A stretch of 64,000 nt of DNA from G963674835 sp963674835 (GTDB taxonomy: Bacteria; Planctomycetota; Planctomycetia; Pirellulales; Thermoguttaceae): contig CAXXKC010000003.1 in assembly GCA_963674835.2 (NCBI GenBank), positions 2,418,001-2,482,000 of the forward strand, in the 5' to 3' direction. How positions within the stretch are numbered: the first letter of the stretch is position 1; every line of letters starts with the position of its first letter. A program made the position numbers and the translations under genes. This document shows, piece by piece, positions 50,891 to 60,499 of the stretch. Below the pieces are notes generated by a model. That model searched no databases. It saw only the letters and a list, made by a program, of their open reading frames with translations, and was not told the DNA's origin.

Positions 50891-51958
50891 ATGACGAAAC
50901 AGTATCGCATCGGCGTGGCGGGGCTGACCCACGACCACGTTTGGGGCAACCTGGAGAATGTGGCTGCATCGGACATCGGGCAACTGGTGGCGGTGGCCGA
51001 TCCGAACGAGCCGCTGCGGGATCGCGCGGTGCAGCAGCATGGTTGCGCGGCTTACGTGGATTACCGCGAGATGGTGGATCGCGAGTCGCTCGACGTGATG
51101 TACGTGTTTTGCGACAACGCCCAAGGTGTGGACGTGGGAATCTGCGCTGCCGAGCATGGCCTGCACGTGATGGTCGAGAAGCCGATGGCCGCCACCCTCG
51201 AAGGCGCCGAACGACTGCTGGCGGCGGCGACTGCGGCGGGCGTGCGGTTGATGGTCAACTGGCCGGTGGTTTGGCGACCGCAGGTGCAAGCTGCGTTGGA
51301 GATCGCCACACGCGGCGAGTTCGGCCGGATCTGGCAACTCACTCATCGCGCGGCCCACGGTGGCCCGGAGGCCGAGTGTTCGAGTTACTTTGAGGAATGG
51401 ATCCTCGATCCGAAGCGCAACGGTGCCGGAGCGCTGGTGGACCTGTGTTCGTACGGGATCAACATGGCCCAGGTTCTGCTGGGGCGTCCGGAGTGTGTGT
51501 CGGCCACAGTTGGGTATTGGTACGAGCCTCCCTTGCCCGTGGAAGACAACGCCATTGTGGTGATGCGATATCCTCGCGCGATTGCGACGGCCGAAGGGGC
51601 GTGGGGGCAGGTCGGGCAGCCGCTGACCGGTTATCTGGCCACAATTTGGGGAGCGAACGGTTCGGTTACCGTGGGGCCCGGTCGGGGCGGGCGTTTGTGG
51701 GTGACTACCAAAGAACGGCCAACCAGCGTGGAGATCACACCCCCGACGCCGGCACGGCACCTGGCCAACGGAACGGCGCACTTCCTGTGGGCATTGGAAA
51801 CGCACAGCGAGTTTCATCCCCTGTGCCGGCCCACGGTGTGCCGCGACACGCAGGAAGTTCTCGATGCGGCGATCCGCGCGGCGAAGGAAGGCGCTGGCGT
51901 GATGCTGCCGCAACGGTCGGCCGAGCACAGCCCGGTGCCGGCCTGTTTTCAACCGTGA
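50891..51958 (+). CDS. Cytosolic Gfo/Idh/MocA-family oxidoreductase
   Basis: 355 residues from ATG 50891. Begins YRIGVAGLTHDHVWGNLEN, a variant Rossmann loop (GLTHDHVWG) seen in a distinct subfamily, then VMVEKPMAATLEGAER with the EKP motif. DLCSYGINMAQVLLG contains the residue positions of the active site but without the usual His of GxHxxD, so the chemistry may differ. Sits immediately upstream of the glycyl-radical activase gene. Confidence 0.88.
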   Translation: MTKQYRIGVAGLTHDHVWGNLENVAASDIGQLVAVADPNEPLRDRAVQQHGCAAYVDYREMVDRESLDVMYVFCDNAQGVDVGICAAEHGLHVMVEKPMAATLEGAERLLAAATAAGVRLMVNWPVVWRPQVQAALEIATRGEFGRIWQLTHRAAHGGPEAECSSYFEEWILDPKRNGAGALVDLCSYGINMAQVLLGRPECVSATVGYWYEPPLPVEDNAIVVMRYPRAIATAEGAWGQVGQPLTGYLATIWGANGSVTVGPGRGGRLWVTTKERPTSVEITPPTPARHLANGTAHFLWALETHSEFHPLCRPTVCRDTQEVLDAAIRAAKEGAGVMLPQRSAEHSPVPACFQP

Positions 51959-51976
51959 TCGACCTGGAGAACGTTT

Positions 51977-52927
51977 GTGACAAGCGGCGTCGTCACCCAC
52001 ATTCAACGATTCTCGGTCCACGATGGGCCCGGGATTCGCACCATGGTGTTTCTGAAGGGCTGCCAGATGCACTGCCCTTGGTGCCACAATCCGGAGACCT
52101 ACCGCCGGCAACCGGAAATCCAGGTATTTCCCGAGCGCTGCATCGGATGCCAGGCCTGTGCGGACGCGTGCCGCGAGGCGGCTCACGAGTTTGCTGGCAC
52201 GGGGCACGTCTATCATCGTGAGCGATGCGTGGTGTGCGGTGAGTGCGTCGAGACGTGCTACGCGAAGGCGCTAGTGCGGGTCGGCGAAACGCGCACTGCC
52301 GAATCGGTCGTGGTCGAGGTCCTCACCGATCGGGCGTTCTACAAGTCGACGGGCGGGGTAACGATTTCGGGCGGCGAGCCGCTCGTGCAAGCCGAGTTCA
52401 CGCGGGAGATTCTGGAGCTTTGCCGGCGTGAAGGAGTCCACACGGCGATCGAGACGAATTTGGCGGTGTCGTGGAATGTCGTCAATCCGCTGGTTCCGCT
52501 GGTGGACCTGTTCATGGTCGATATCAAGACGATGGATGACGCGGCGCATCGAGCTTCGACCGGCGCATCGAACGCGCTCACACTGGAGAACCTTCGGCGA
52601 CTGGATGCGCTGGGACAGGAGTTGGTGATCCGCACGCCGGTGATTGTCGGCTTCAACGATCGGCCGGAGCAGATTGGGGCGATCGCCGACTTTTTGGCAA
52701 CGCTGCCGAGCGTACGGCAATACGAGCTTCTGCCGTATCATCCGCTGGGTACCGGGAAGTACGCTTCCTTGGGACTGGACGATCCACGACCGGAATTCCA
52801 AGCGCCCACGGCGGCCGAGTTGGACTCGCTGGCAACTGGGGCCAAACGGCCTAACTTCGCGGTGAAAGTGGCCGGCACGACTTTCCGAAGTACAGATGCA
52901 AGTCGTGCGCACCAATCCTCTTCCTAA
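51977..52927 (+). CDS. Glycyl-radical enzyme activase (radical SAM, PflA-like)
   Basis: 316 residues from GTG 51977 (GGAGAA upstream). Radical SAM motif C29-x3-C33-x2-C36 (CQMHCPWC). Two inserted ferredoxin clusters, C55/58/61/65 and C84/87/90/94, mark the dehydratase-type activases (PflA itself lacks them). TISGGEPLVQ is the SAM-binding motif. FLEXIBLE features such as GVHTAIETN and VDLFMVDIKTMD are typical of the family. It installs the radical on the glycyl-radical enzyme encoded 2 bases downstream. The arrangement implies an oxygen-sensitive pathway. Confidence 0.93.
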   Translation: MTSGVVTHIQRFSVHDGPGIRTMVFLKGCQMHCPWCHNPETYRRQPEIQVFPERCIGCQACADACREAAHEFAGTGHVYHRERCVVCGECVETCYAKALVRVGETRTAESVVVEVLTDRAFYKSTGGVTISGGEPLVQAEFTREILELCRREGVHTAIETNLAVSWNVVNPLVPLVDLFMVDIKTMDDAAHRASTGASNALTLENLRRLDALGQELVIRTPVIVGFNDRPEQIGAIADFLATLPSVRQYELLPYHPLGTGKYASLGLDDPRPEFQAPTAAELDSLATGAKRPNFAVKVAGTTFRSTDASRAHQSSS

Positions 52928-52929
52928 TC

Positions 52930-55131
52930 ATGGGTACTCTTTTCATGGCACTCTCGGTGCACGATCGACTCGACTACGCCTCTTGTCTGGAACATCTTCG
53001 CAAGCGCAAAGAAGAGCAGACCGAGGAGAAACTACGGCGGCTCGGTTACATGAACGAGGACGACTACGGCATGGTGTTGCCGCCGGAGGACTTCAGGTGG
53101 CAGCCGAAGCCGAATCATCCCAACGGGTCGTTCTACGGGTTGCAGGGCTGGGCGGATAATTTCTGCGACTTGCTGGAACGTCTGCCGGTATACGTCGATC
53201 CGAGGGACGCGCTGGCCGGACGCTACATGGTGCTGTTGAATCGCATGCGCGCGTGCAACTGGCCGCCCGAGCTGGATTACTCGGACCTGAAGCCGGATCA
53301 GGAGCGCTACGGCATCATTTCGGGCATCGGCAACGACGCTCACTTCGCGCCCGACTACCGGATCGGCCTGGAGTTGGGTTGGGGCGGTCTGCTGGCCAAG
53401 GTTCGCCAATGGCGGGCTGAACATGGAGCGGACAAAGCGGAGTTCTTCGGCGCCGAGGAGCGCGTCATCTTGGCGATCCAGGGCTGGATCGGTCGCACTG
53501 TCGATGCGATTGAGGCGGCTGCCGCCGGGCAAACCGATCCGGCGTTGCAGGCCAACCTGCGGGAGATGGCGGAGGTGAACCGCTGGGTGATTAACGGCCC
53601 CCCGCGCACGCTGCGCGAAGCCTGCCAATGGATTGCGTGGTTCAACATGGCTTCGAGGACCTATAACCGCGATGGTGCCGGTGGGCAGATCGACGAATTG
53701 CTGCGGCCGTACTACGAGGGGGATCGCCGCGAGGGGCGCATCGACACCGAGGATGCGATCTTCCTGTTAGCGTGCTTGTTGTTGAACGATACGCACTACT
53801 ATCAGCTGGGCGGTCCGGCTCCCGACGGGCACGATCAAACGAGCGATCTTTCGTTTCTGATTCTGGAAGCAGCCCATCGTCTCAAGTCGACGTGCAATCT
53901 GACGATTCGGGTGCACGACGGGCTAGATCCACGTTTATTGCGCAAGGGCGTCGAGTATCTGTTCGAAGACCGCAAGGCGTGGCCGCGATTCTCCGGCGAC
54001 AAGGCGCTGGTCGCGGGCTTCATGCGCAACGGTTATTCGGCCGAGTTGGCGCGGCAGCGGATCGCCGTGGGGTGTAACTGGATGGCGCTGCCCGGGTTGG
54101 AATATACGATGAACGACACCGTGAAGATCAACGTGGCCAAGGTCTTCATGGTGGCCTTCGACGAGATGATGGCGGACGACGCCAGCCCCTCGGTCGACGC
54201 GCTCTGGAAACGGTTCGAGACGCACTTGCGCCGAGCCGTGTTGTGCACGGCGCGAGGGATCGATGTGCAGTTGGATCATCAGCATCTGAACGAGCCGGAA
54301 CTGGTTCTGAACCTTCTCACGCACGGCCCGATCGAGCGTGGCTTGAACGTGACCAACGGCGGTGTCGACCTGTACAACATTTGCGTCGACGGGGCCGGCC
54401 TGGCCAACGTGGCCGATTCGTTGGCTGCGCTTCAGCAGCGCGTGGAAGAGCAGCAACGGATTACGTGGAACGAACTGGCCGACGAGATCCGCAACGATTA
54501 CCAGGGCACGCACGGCGAGCGGGTGCGGCTGATGATGTCGACGTCGCCTCATTACGGAGAGGGGGACTCGCTCGGCGATCGCTGGGCGCTGAAGGTCTCG
54601 CAGTTATGGACGCGGTTGGTGACGGAGAGGCCGACGCCCGGAGGACGACGGATGATTCCCGGCTGGTTTTCCTGGGCCGATACGCTGCGACTGGGCGAGC
54701 AACTGGGGGCGACGCCTGACGGCCGTCGCGCAGGTGAACCGATCTCGCATGGTGCCAATCCACGGCCCGGATTCCGCGACGATGGAGCGGCCACGGCCAT
54801 GGTCCGGGCGATTGCGGCGATCCAGCCGGGTTATGGAAACACGGCTCCCATTCAATTGGAGCTCGACCCGTGCATCGTGCAGGCCGACGACGCCGTGGAA
54901 GCGATCATCAGCCTCATCACGACCCATTTCGATCTGGGCGGGACGCTCTTCAATATCAACATTGTCGATGCCGAGCAGGTGTTGGCGGCGCACAAGGATC
55001 CGTCGCGGTATCCCGACCTGGTGGTGCGGGTAACGGGGTTCACTGCGTACTTCGCGAATCTCTCGCCTCGCTTCCGGCAGTTGGTCGTCGATCGGTTGGT
55101 ACGCGGCGGGTGTCAAGGCAACGCTCCTTGA
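52930..55131 (+). CDS. Glycyl-radical enzyme of the pyruvate formate-lyase superfamily, unassigned subclass
   Basis: 733 residues; ATG 52945 is an alternative start and neither has a clear ribosome site. The glycyl-radical loop is VRVTGFTAYFANLSP with Gly703, 30 residues from the C-terminus. The thiyl Cys382 is in AVGCNWMALPG. Known dehydratases and lyases have Cys-x-Glu here (GCVEP); this protein has Cys-Asn-Trp, so the general base Glu is missing. Length is slightly shorter than typical (about 780-850). A radical reaction on a sugar-derived or aromatic compound is possible; substrate unknown. It is translated from the same transcript as its activase and follows two dehydrogenases. Its end is 50 bases from the convergent transporter gene. 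Confidence 0.9.
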   Translation: MGTLFMALSVHDRLDYASCLEHLRKRKEEQTEEKLRRLGYMNEDDYGMVLPPEDFRWQPKPNHPNGSFYGLQGWADNFCDLLERLPVYVDPRDALAGRYMVLLNRMRACNWPPELDYSDLKPDQERYGIISGIGNDAHFAPDYRIGLELGWGGLLAKVRQWRAEHGADKAEFFGAEERVILAIQGWIGRTVDAIEAAAAGQTDPALQANLREMAEVNRWVINGPPRTLREACQWIAWFNMASRTYNRDGAGGQIDELLRPYYEGDRREGRIDTEDAIFLLACLLLNDTHYYQLGGPAPDGHDQTSDLSFLILEAAHRLKSTCNLTIRVHDGLDPRLLRKGVEYLFEDRKAWPRFSGDKALVAGFMRNGYSAELARQRIAVGCNWMALPGLEYTMNDTVKINVAKVFMVAFDEMMADDASPSVDALWKRFETHLRRAVLCTARGIDVQLDHQHLNEPELVLNLLTHGPIERGLNVTNGGVDLYNICVDGAGLANVADSLAALQQRVEEQQRITWNELADEIRNDYQGTHGERVRLMMSTSPHYGEGDSLGDRWALKVSQLWTRLVTERPTPGGRRMIPGWFSWADTLRLGEQLGATPDGRRAGEPISHGANPRPGFRDDGAATAMVRAIAAIQPGYGNTAPIQLELDPCIVQADDAVEAIISLITTHFDLGGTLFNINIVDAEQVLAAHKDPSRYPDLVVRVTGFTAYFANLSPRFRQLVVDRLVRGGCQGNAP

Positions 55132-55180
55132 AGCGGCGAGACGGCAAGCAAGTCAATCTTGCAGCGTGGCTCGCTCTGGA

Positions 55181-56338
55181 TCAGATCTTGCCGAGCACAA
55201 TGGCCAAGATGACTTGGAGGACGCACAGGGGCAAGAGGAGCTTGAGGCTCTTCTGAACCGTGGAGCCCTTGGCCACGTTGCCGATCGCCTTGGGCATAAT
55301 CACCGAACCGAGCAAGCCGACGGCAAAGATAATTCCGAACACGCTGCCGCGGACCTCCTTGGGGAACTTGGCGAAGGTGACGCCCAAGGTGGTTGGGAAC
55401 GAGAGCCCGAAGATGAAGCCTGCCATGGCCGTCAGGACGATGACCTGGGTGGGACTGGTGGTTCGGATCATAGTCAGCACGACGATCCCGGAGGCCACTC
55501 CTGCGGCAGAAACGAACCACACACCGTACTCGGTGATGAATGGAACATTGCTTGCCAGAAACCGGCTTAGCATCATTCCGGCCGCGAACCAGACGAGCAA
55601 GCGGAGGGCGGAGGCGTCGACGACGCTCACCTCGCGCTCCGGATGTGCCTGGCAAATGACCTCTTTGCCGAACGACGGCAGCCAGCTCTTGAGGGTCGTA
55701 TCCAAGCTGAAACAACAGAAGAGAACCAGGCCGCCCATCCATATGCCCGGCTCGCGCAGCAAGGCGACGGCGTTGGAGAAGGCGAAGGCGGCGTTGCTTT
55801 TCGGATAGGTTGCCACAACCGCCACCGCTATGGGCAACAACACAACGACTGCCATGAGGGAAACGGTTCGCTCGTAGGTCGTCCTCCGAAAGAGGAAACT
55901 CATGACCAGGGGCGTTAGCAGAATGCCCGCCCCGAAGAAGACATTGGTCAGATTGCTTGCGGCGGCCGGATTCTTCCCCTGGAAGAAGACGAGCGTGGCC
56001 AGAGTGTTGCCGGCCGTATTCAGCGCCATGGCCCCAGCGCCCAGCAGTACACAAGCTCCGAGCACGACCGGGAAGGTCCGGGCGTAGGCGAGCAGGAAGA
56101 GGCAGACGGAGGTCATCGCGAAGCCGAATACGGCCACCGGCATGTAGCCCACGCTGTCGAGAACCACGCCCATGACAAGCGACAGGAGCAGGCAGGAGCC
56201 CATAAACAAGGAGATGAGTGTGCCGAACTGGCCCTTGTCGATGCCCAGTCGGGGTATGAGCTTTACGCTGATGGTTCCCCAGAGCGAGAAGCACAGGCCC
56301 AAACCCATCACGCATAGCGGAGCGACGACTTGTTCCAT
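55181..56338 (-). CDS. MFS transporter, sugar-type
   Basis: 385 residues from ATG 56336-56338, with GAAGGAG 8 bases upstream; the frame stays open further upstream but only as an artefact of the neighbouring gene. About 12 membrane segments. MGLGLCFSLWGTISVKLIP at the N-terminus and GFIFGLSFPTTLGVTFAKFP in the C-terminal half resemble the FucP/glucose-galactose branch. Last gene of the minus-strand catabolic operon; likely imports the sugar that the operon degrades. Confidence 0.82.
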   Translation of the reverse strand: MEQVVAPLCVMGLGLCFSLWGTISVKLIPRLGIDKGQFGTLISLFMGSCLLLSLVMGVVLDSVGYMPVAVFGFAMTSVCLFLLAYARTFPVVLGACVLLGAGAMALNTAGNTLATLVFFQGKNPAAASNLTNVFFGAGILLTPLVMSFLFRRTTYERTVSLMAVVVLLPIAVAVVATYPKSNAAFAFSNAVALLREPGIWMGGLVLFCCFSLDTTLKSWLPSFGKEVICQAHPEREVSVVDASALRLLVWFAAGMMLSRFLASNVPFITEYGVWFVSAAGVASGIVVLTMIRTTSPTQVIVLTAMAGFIFGLSFPTTLGVTFAKFPKEVRGSVFGIIFAVGLLGSVIMPKAIGNVAKGSTVQKSLKLLLPLCVLQVILAIVLGKI

Positions 56339-56355
56339 GTTTCGTACTCCTTCGG

Positions 56356-57498
56356 TCAGGTTGGATGCTCGGTCGAGTGGCCAGCCACCGAGTCGGCGAC
56401 GACCTCGACGATATCGCGCACGAACAGGTTCGTGCAGTTGGCGTGTTGGAGCAGCGTCAGGGTGGCGGGACAGGTTGTAATCAGGGCGTCGGCGCCGGTG
56501 GTCGCGGCCTCCTGCAACACGCGTGCGGCCATTCGGTGGCTGAGTTCCGGATGAAGCAGGTGGAAGACTCCGCCGGGCTCGCCACAGGAATAGGCCAGGG
56601 AGTGCGTCCATGGCATTTCCCTGAGGGTCAAGCCGGGGACTCGACCGAGGATCCGTCGCGGCGGATCGTAGACGGAATGCTTGCGTCCCAGGTATGTGCC
56701 GTCCAAGAGAGTGACCGCTGCATCGACCTGCTTGCGAGGAACGATCGTCCCCTGTTCGATCAGACGATCGATGTACTGGACGGCGTGCAGGATTTCGATG
56801 CCGCCGAGGTCGATTCCCATGGCGGGATAGTCGGCCGTGAAGGCGTCGTACGCGCTGGGGCACGCAGTCACGAGCAGCTTGGGCCGCGCTGCTTGGATTT
56901 CGGCTGCAAGCTGTGCGGCCATCGCGCGCGCTTCGTCGCGATAACCGAGCAGCGACAGGGGCTTGCCGGTGGATCGCTCGTTGCGAAGGAGCGTGAAGTC
57001 GGCATGCGCCGCGCCGAGGAGTTTGAGGAACGCGCTGGCGATTTGCGGCTGATGGTAGGCCGTGTCGCATCCCATGTAGTAGACGACGTCGGCCTGGGGA
57101 CGAAACAGGTCGGGGCTGCTGAATTGCTGGAATCGGTCTTCCGCGGGAAGGCCAAAGGGGTTGCCGGTTTGGAGAAGACGGTCTTTGACCTGGCGGACCG
57201 TCGCCGGTTCCTTGCCTTGGGTCACGATATCGGCACGCGCGGCCAGGATGAAATCGGGCGGATGGCAGCTGGCCTTACACCAGGTCTCGCACAGGCCGCA
57301 CATGCAGCAGCGGTACAGCGCATCGACCAGGTCCGGAGTGTACTCGGCGCGGTCGCTGAGAATCTTGTAGAGGATCAGGCCTTTGCCGCGGGGTATGTCG
57401 GATTCGCGGCCGCTGACCACACCGGCGGTGCAGACGTGCCGGCACATGAAGCAGAAGCGGCAGGCGTCGATGGTGGTTGCGTGTTCCGATATCAGCAT
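56356..57498 (-). CDS. CCG-domain iron-sulfur oxidoreductase subunit (GlpC/HdrB/LutA-like)
   Basis: 380 residues. Two N-terminal 4Fe-4S motifs: CRFCFMCRHVC (about 13-23) and CCMCGLCETWC (about 64-74), each with CxxCxxC spacing. Two CCG-type repeats follow, partly degenerate: YYMGCDTAYH (about 140) and SCGEPGG (about 310), with cysteines that can hold a non-cubane cluster. Such subunits pair with a FAD-linked oxidase (GlcD/Ykg/LldG families) to pass electrons to the quinone pool. The FAD subunit is encoded just upstream, 18 bases away, which supports a two-subunit dehydrogenase. Confidence 0.87.
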   Translation of the reverse strand: MLISEHATTIDACRFCFMCRHVCTAGVVSGRESDIPRGKGLILYKILSDRAEYTPDLVDALYRCCMCGLCETWCKASCHPPDFILAARADIVTQGKEPATVRQVKDRLLQTGNPFGLPAEDRFQQFSSPDLFRPQADVVYYMGCDTAYHQPQIASAFLKLLGAAHADFTLLRNERSTGKPLSLLGYRDEARAMAAQLAAEIQAARPKLLVTACPSAYDAFTADYPAMGIDLGGIEILHAVQYIDRLIEQGTIVPRKQVDAAVTLLDGTYLGRKHSVYDPPRRILGRVPGLTLREMPWTHSLAYSCGEPGGVFHLLHPELSHRMAARVLQEAATTGADALITTCPATLTLLQHANCTNLFVRDIVEVVADSVAGHSTEHPT

Positions 57499-57516
57499 CG
57501 TTCGACTCTTATTGAT

Positions 57517-58956
57517 TCAACGAAATGCGGCGAATCCCATCTTGCCGGGATTCATGATGTTGTTGGGATCGATCGATCGCTTGACGGCTTCGAGAACTCC
57601 ATAGGCCGGGCCGTACAGTTCCTTCATGAGGCGGCCGAGTTTCAGGCCGATGCCGTGATGCTCGTTCAGCAAGCCCCCCTGCTGCATGGCAGCCCGCAAA
57701 CAGGCGTCCCAGACGCGGTTGTAAAGCTGGACCGCTTCGTGGGCATCTTCGGGCGGATCGTCGATGATGAATCGGGCATAGAGCATGCAGCCCCACTCGT
57801 ACCAGTGCGAGAAGTGGCCAATGTATCGGGCCATGGGAAACTGCTCTTCGACGACCTGCTTCATGGCGCGGTAGACGTTTTCGATGTTGGCGAAGGTGGC
57901 CACCGTGTCGAGTGTGCCGAAGGCCTGGGGCAAGCGGAACATGTGGTTGGGAAAGAAGAAGTCGTAGCGGTGATCCCACCAATCCTGGCCCAAGTCGGGG
58001 CCGAGGTCTTCGTGCGGGAACGCGCGGCAGGTATTTAGGGCCTTCGAGAGTTCGAGGTCGACGAGGTCGCGGTCGCCGTCGAAACCGAAGACGAGGTAGG
58101 CGCCGTCCTTATCGATCCCCAGCACACGGCGGATGAGGCGGCGGGTCTCGGCCTCGTCGTACAGGCGGATGACGCAAGGCCGCAGGCGACGGGCCATCAG
58201 TTGGCGGCCCGCCTCAAGGCCCGTGTGCAGATCGGGAAAGACGAAGGCGTGGAAACGGCGGACTTCGGGGAGTGGATGGATCTTGAGCGTGGCCTTGGTC
58301 ATCACGCCGAAGGTGCCTTCCGAGCCGAGGAAGAGTTGGCTCAGGTCGGGCCCGGAAGCGTGGCGGGGAACAGGCAGCGTATTGACGATGGTGCCGTCGG
58401 TGAGCACGGCCTCGAGCGCCATGACCATGTCTTCGATCTTTCCGTACTTGGTGGAGAGGACGCCGGTGCCACGATGGGCGAGGAATCCACCGAGCGTGGC
58501 GCAGCCGATCGAGGCGGGCTCGTGCATCGTCCCGACGCCTTCCCGCTCCAAGGCCCACTCGAGGTGCTGCATGATGATGCCGGTTTCGGCGGTGACGGTG
58601 AGCGACGTCTTGTCAATTTCCAGGATGCGGTTGAGCTTCTTGGTGTCGAGCACGATGCCGCCGTGGATCGGCAGCGCGCCACCCTGGGAGCCGGAACCGC
58701 CGCCCCAGGTGGTCAGCGGGATCTTGTGATTGTTGGCGATGCGGCAGATGCGCGCGACCTCGTCGGCCGTGCGGGGATGGACCACGATGTCGGGCTCGGG
58801 GCAGCGGCAGCCCCGGTCGATCCAAAGTTCGGGGACCCAATAGTAGTCGCAGGAATAGGCGATCTTGTCGGCCTGGCTTGTCGACACGTTCTCCGGACCT
58901 ACGACATCGGCCAGCTCGGTATACAAGAACTCGTTCAAGTAATCGCCATTCGGCAT
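57517..58956 (-). CDS. FAD-linked oxidase, GlcD/VAO-type dehydrogenase subunit
   Basis: 479 residues from ATG 58954-58956, better spaced from GAGAGG than the TTG at 58962. FAD-binding PCMH fold with VVHPRTADEVARICRIANNH, TTWGGGSGSQGGALPI (about 83-98) and VLDTKKLNRILEIDK. The C-terminal part ends with LNEHHGIGLKLGRLM, the His-containing motif of alkyl/D-lactate/glycolate oxidases that accepts the substrate hydride. Probably oxidises a 2-hydroxy acid or sugar acid; substrate unknown. Works with the CCG iron-sulfur subunit that follows. Confidence 0.88.
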   Translation of the reverse strand: MPNGDYLNEFLYTELADVVGPENVSTSQADKIAYSCDYYWVPELWIDRGCRCPEPDIVVHPRTADEVARICRIANNHKIPLTTWGGGSGSQGGALPIHGGIVLDTKKLNRILEIDKTSLTVTAETGIIMQHLEWALEREGVGTMHEPASIGCATLGGFLAHRGTGVLSTKYGKIEDMVMALEAVLTDGTIVNTLPVPRHASGPDLSQLFLGSEGTFGVMTKATLKIHPLPEVRRFHAFVFPDLHTGLEAGRQLMARRLRPCVIRLYDEAETRRLIRRVLGIDKDGAYLVFGFDGDRDLVDLELSKALNTCRAFPHEDLGPDLGQDWWDHRYDFFFPNHMFRLPQAFGTLDTVATFANIENVYRAMKQVVEEQFPMARYIGHFSHWYEWGCMLYARFIIDDPPEDAHEAVQLYNRVWDACLRAAMQQGGLLNEHHGIGLKLGRLMKELYGPAYGVLEAVKRSIDPNNIMNPGKMGFAAFR

Positions 58957-58968
58957 GGCCAAGACCTC

Positions 58969-60498
58969 TCAAGCGGATTCGGGGAGCAACTTCGACAGTT
59001 CCCCGTAAATGGGAGCCAAACCGTCGTGGATACGGCCGTAAACTGGAAAGAGTCGGGCATAGATTTCGGCGGCCTGCGGATCCGGCGACACGACGTCGCG
59101 AACGCGGACGCACTGCTGGACGGCTTGAACCGGGTCGGCAAAGGCTCCAACGCCGACGCCGGCTAGCAATGCCGCGCCGAAGCTGGAATCGTGACCGGCG
59201 GGGCGCACAATGGGTCGGTCGAGTACGGCGCTGATGATCTGTGTCCACAGATCGCTCTTGCTGCCGCCGCCGACGAACCGAATCTCGTCGACGGGCAACC
59301 CCATGTCTACGATCGTGCGGTAACAGTCGCGGAGGGAGTAGGCGACGCCTTCGAGCAGCGCGCGGACGAAGTGGGGCTTGCCGTGCCGCATCGTGGCGCC
59401 CAGGAAGCTGGCACGCAGATCGGGGTCCCAGTATGGACTTCGCTCGCCCAGCAGGTAGGGATGAAAGAACAACCCTTCGGAACCGGGTGGAACCTGGCGG
59501 GCCGCGTCGTGCATTTGGGCGTAGACGTTTTGGCCAGTGCGGGCCGCTTGCTCGGCTTCCTGCCGGCAGAAGACATCGCGAAACCAACGTTCGGCCGAGG
59601 CGGCCGTGTTGGTGGCCGTCACCGTGTACCAAAGCCCGGGAACGACATGCCCATAGGTCAGCGTGCGCGGATGCGGGTGGGGCTTGGCGGTCATTACGTT
59701 GACGTTGCCAGCCGTCGCCACCTTGATGACCATCTGGCCTGGGCGGATCGCGCCGGCCGCATAGGCCTCAACAGCCGAGTCGGAACATCCGGCTACCACC
59801 GGCGTGCCGACCCTCAAGCCGGTTTCGGCCGCAGCGGCCTTCGTCACGGCGCCAACGACCTCGGTCGGTTCGACCAGAGGGGGCAGGACGCTCGTCGGGA
59901 TTCCCGCCAGTTTGGCGAGTTCCTCGGACCAGCAACGTCCGGCCATGTCGTATAGCAGGCTTCCCTGGGCTTCGATATGATCGGTTGCCCAGACATCCGT
60001 CAGCCGGTAGCGGACGTAGTCCTTGGTGAAGAGGACGTGCGCCGTGCGCCGCAGCGAGTCCGCATCGTGTTCGGCAATCCAGACGAGTTGGGGCAACGTC
60101 CAGGTGGGCGTCGGCATCTGATAGCCGATGCGAAAGATGGCCGGGCCGAATTCCTTCTCCAACCGCGCGGCCTGTGAGGCGCTTCGCTGATCGGTCCACA
60201 TAATGGCCGGGCGCAAAGGGCGAAAGTTCTCGTCGGCTAAGACGGCATTGTGCGTCGAGCCATCGAGGCCCAGCGCGGCGACTTGCTCGGGCCGGCACTT
60301 TCCACGATCGAATATCGCGCGCACGAGCGCGGACGCCACACGGTACCAATCATCGGCGTCTTGTTCGGACCAGCCCGGGTGCGGATGCAGGTTATCGAAC
60401 TCGTCGGATGCCGTGTCGACGATATCGCCGCAGCGGTCAATCACGGTGACCTTGCAGCCGCTGGTGCCGATGTCGATACCGAGGAGCCGTTCGTCCAT
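58969..60498 (-). CDS. FGGY-family carbohydrate kinase (xylulokinase-like)
   Basis: 509 residues. N-terminal phosphate loop GIDIGTSGCKVTVID, then QVAALGLDGSTHNAVL with the substrate-Asp region and AIMWTDQRSASQA. The C-terminal domain has VGGGSKSDLWTQIISAVLDRP, the ADENOSINE-type motif of the family, and GHDSSFGAALLAGVG. FGGY kinases phosphorylate sugars or polyols such as xylulose, fuculose or gluconate; the substrate cannot be fixed. It starts one base after the IolB-like gene in the transcript, so the two are tightly coupled. Confidence 0.9.
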   Translation of the reverse strand: MDERLLGIDIGTSGCKVTVIDRCGDIVDTASDEFDNLHPHPGWSEQDADDWYRVASALVRAIFDRGKCRPEQVAALGLDGSTHNAVLADENFRPLRPAIMWTDQRSASQAARLEKEFGPAIFRIGYQMPTPTWTLPQLVWIAEHDADSLRRTAHVLFTKDYVRYRLTDVWATDHIEAQGSLLYDMAGRCWSEELAKLAGIPTSVLPPLVEPTEVVGAVTKAAAAETGLRVGTPVVAGCSDSAVEAYAAGAIRPGQMVIKVATAGNVNVMTAKPHPHPRTLTYGHVVPGLWYTVTATNTAASAERWFRDVFCRQEAEQAARTGQNVYAQMHDAARQVPPGSEGLFFHPYLLGERSPYWDPDLRASFLGATMRHGKPHFVRALLEGVAYSLRDCYRTIVDMGLPVDEIRFVGGGSKSDLWTQIISAVLDRPIVRPAGHDSSFGAALLAGVGVGAFADPVQAVQQCVRVRDVVSPDPQAAEIYARLFPVYGRIHDGLAPIYGELSKLLPESA

Positions 60499-60499
60499 G

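Noticed and set aside
56339..57070. N-terminal extension of the MFS transporter frame
   Set aside because: The extension overlaps the iron-sulfur gene in another frame and is rich in Arg/Ser, while a good ribosome site precedes the ATG at 56338.
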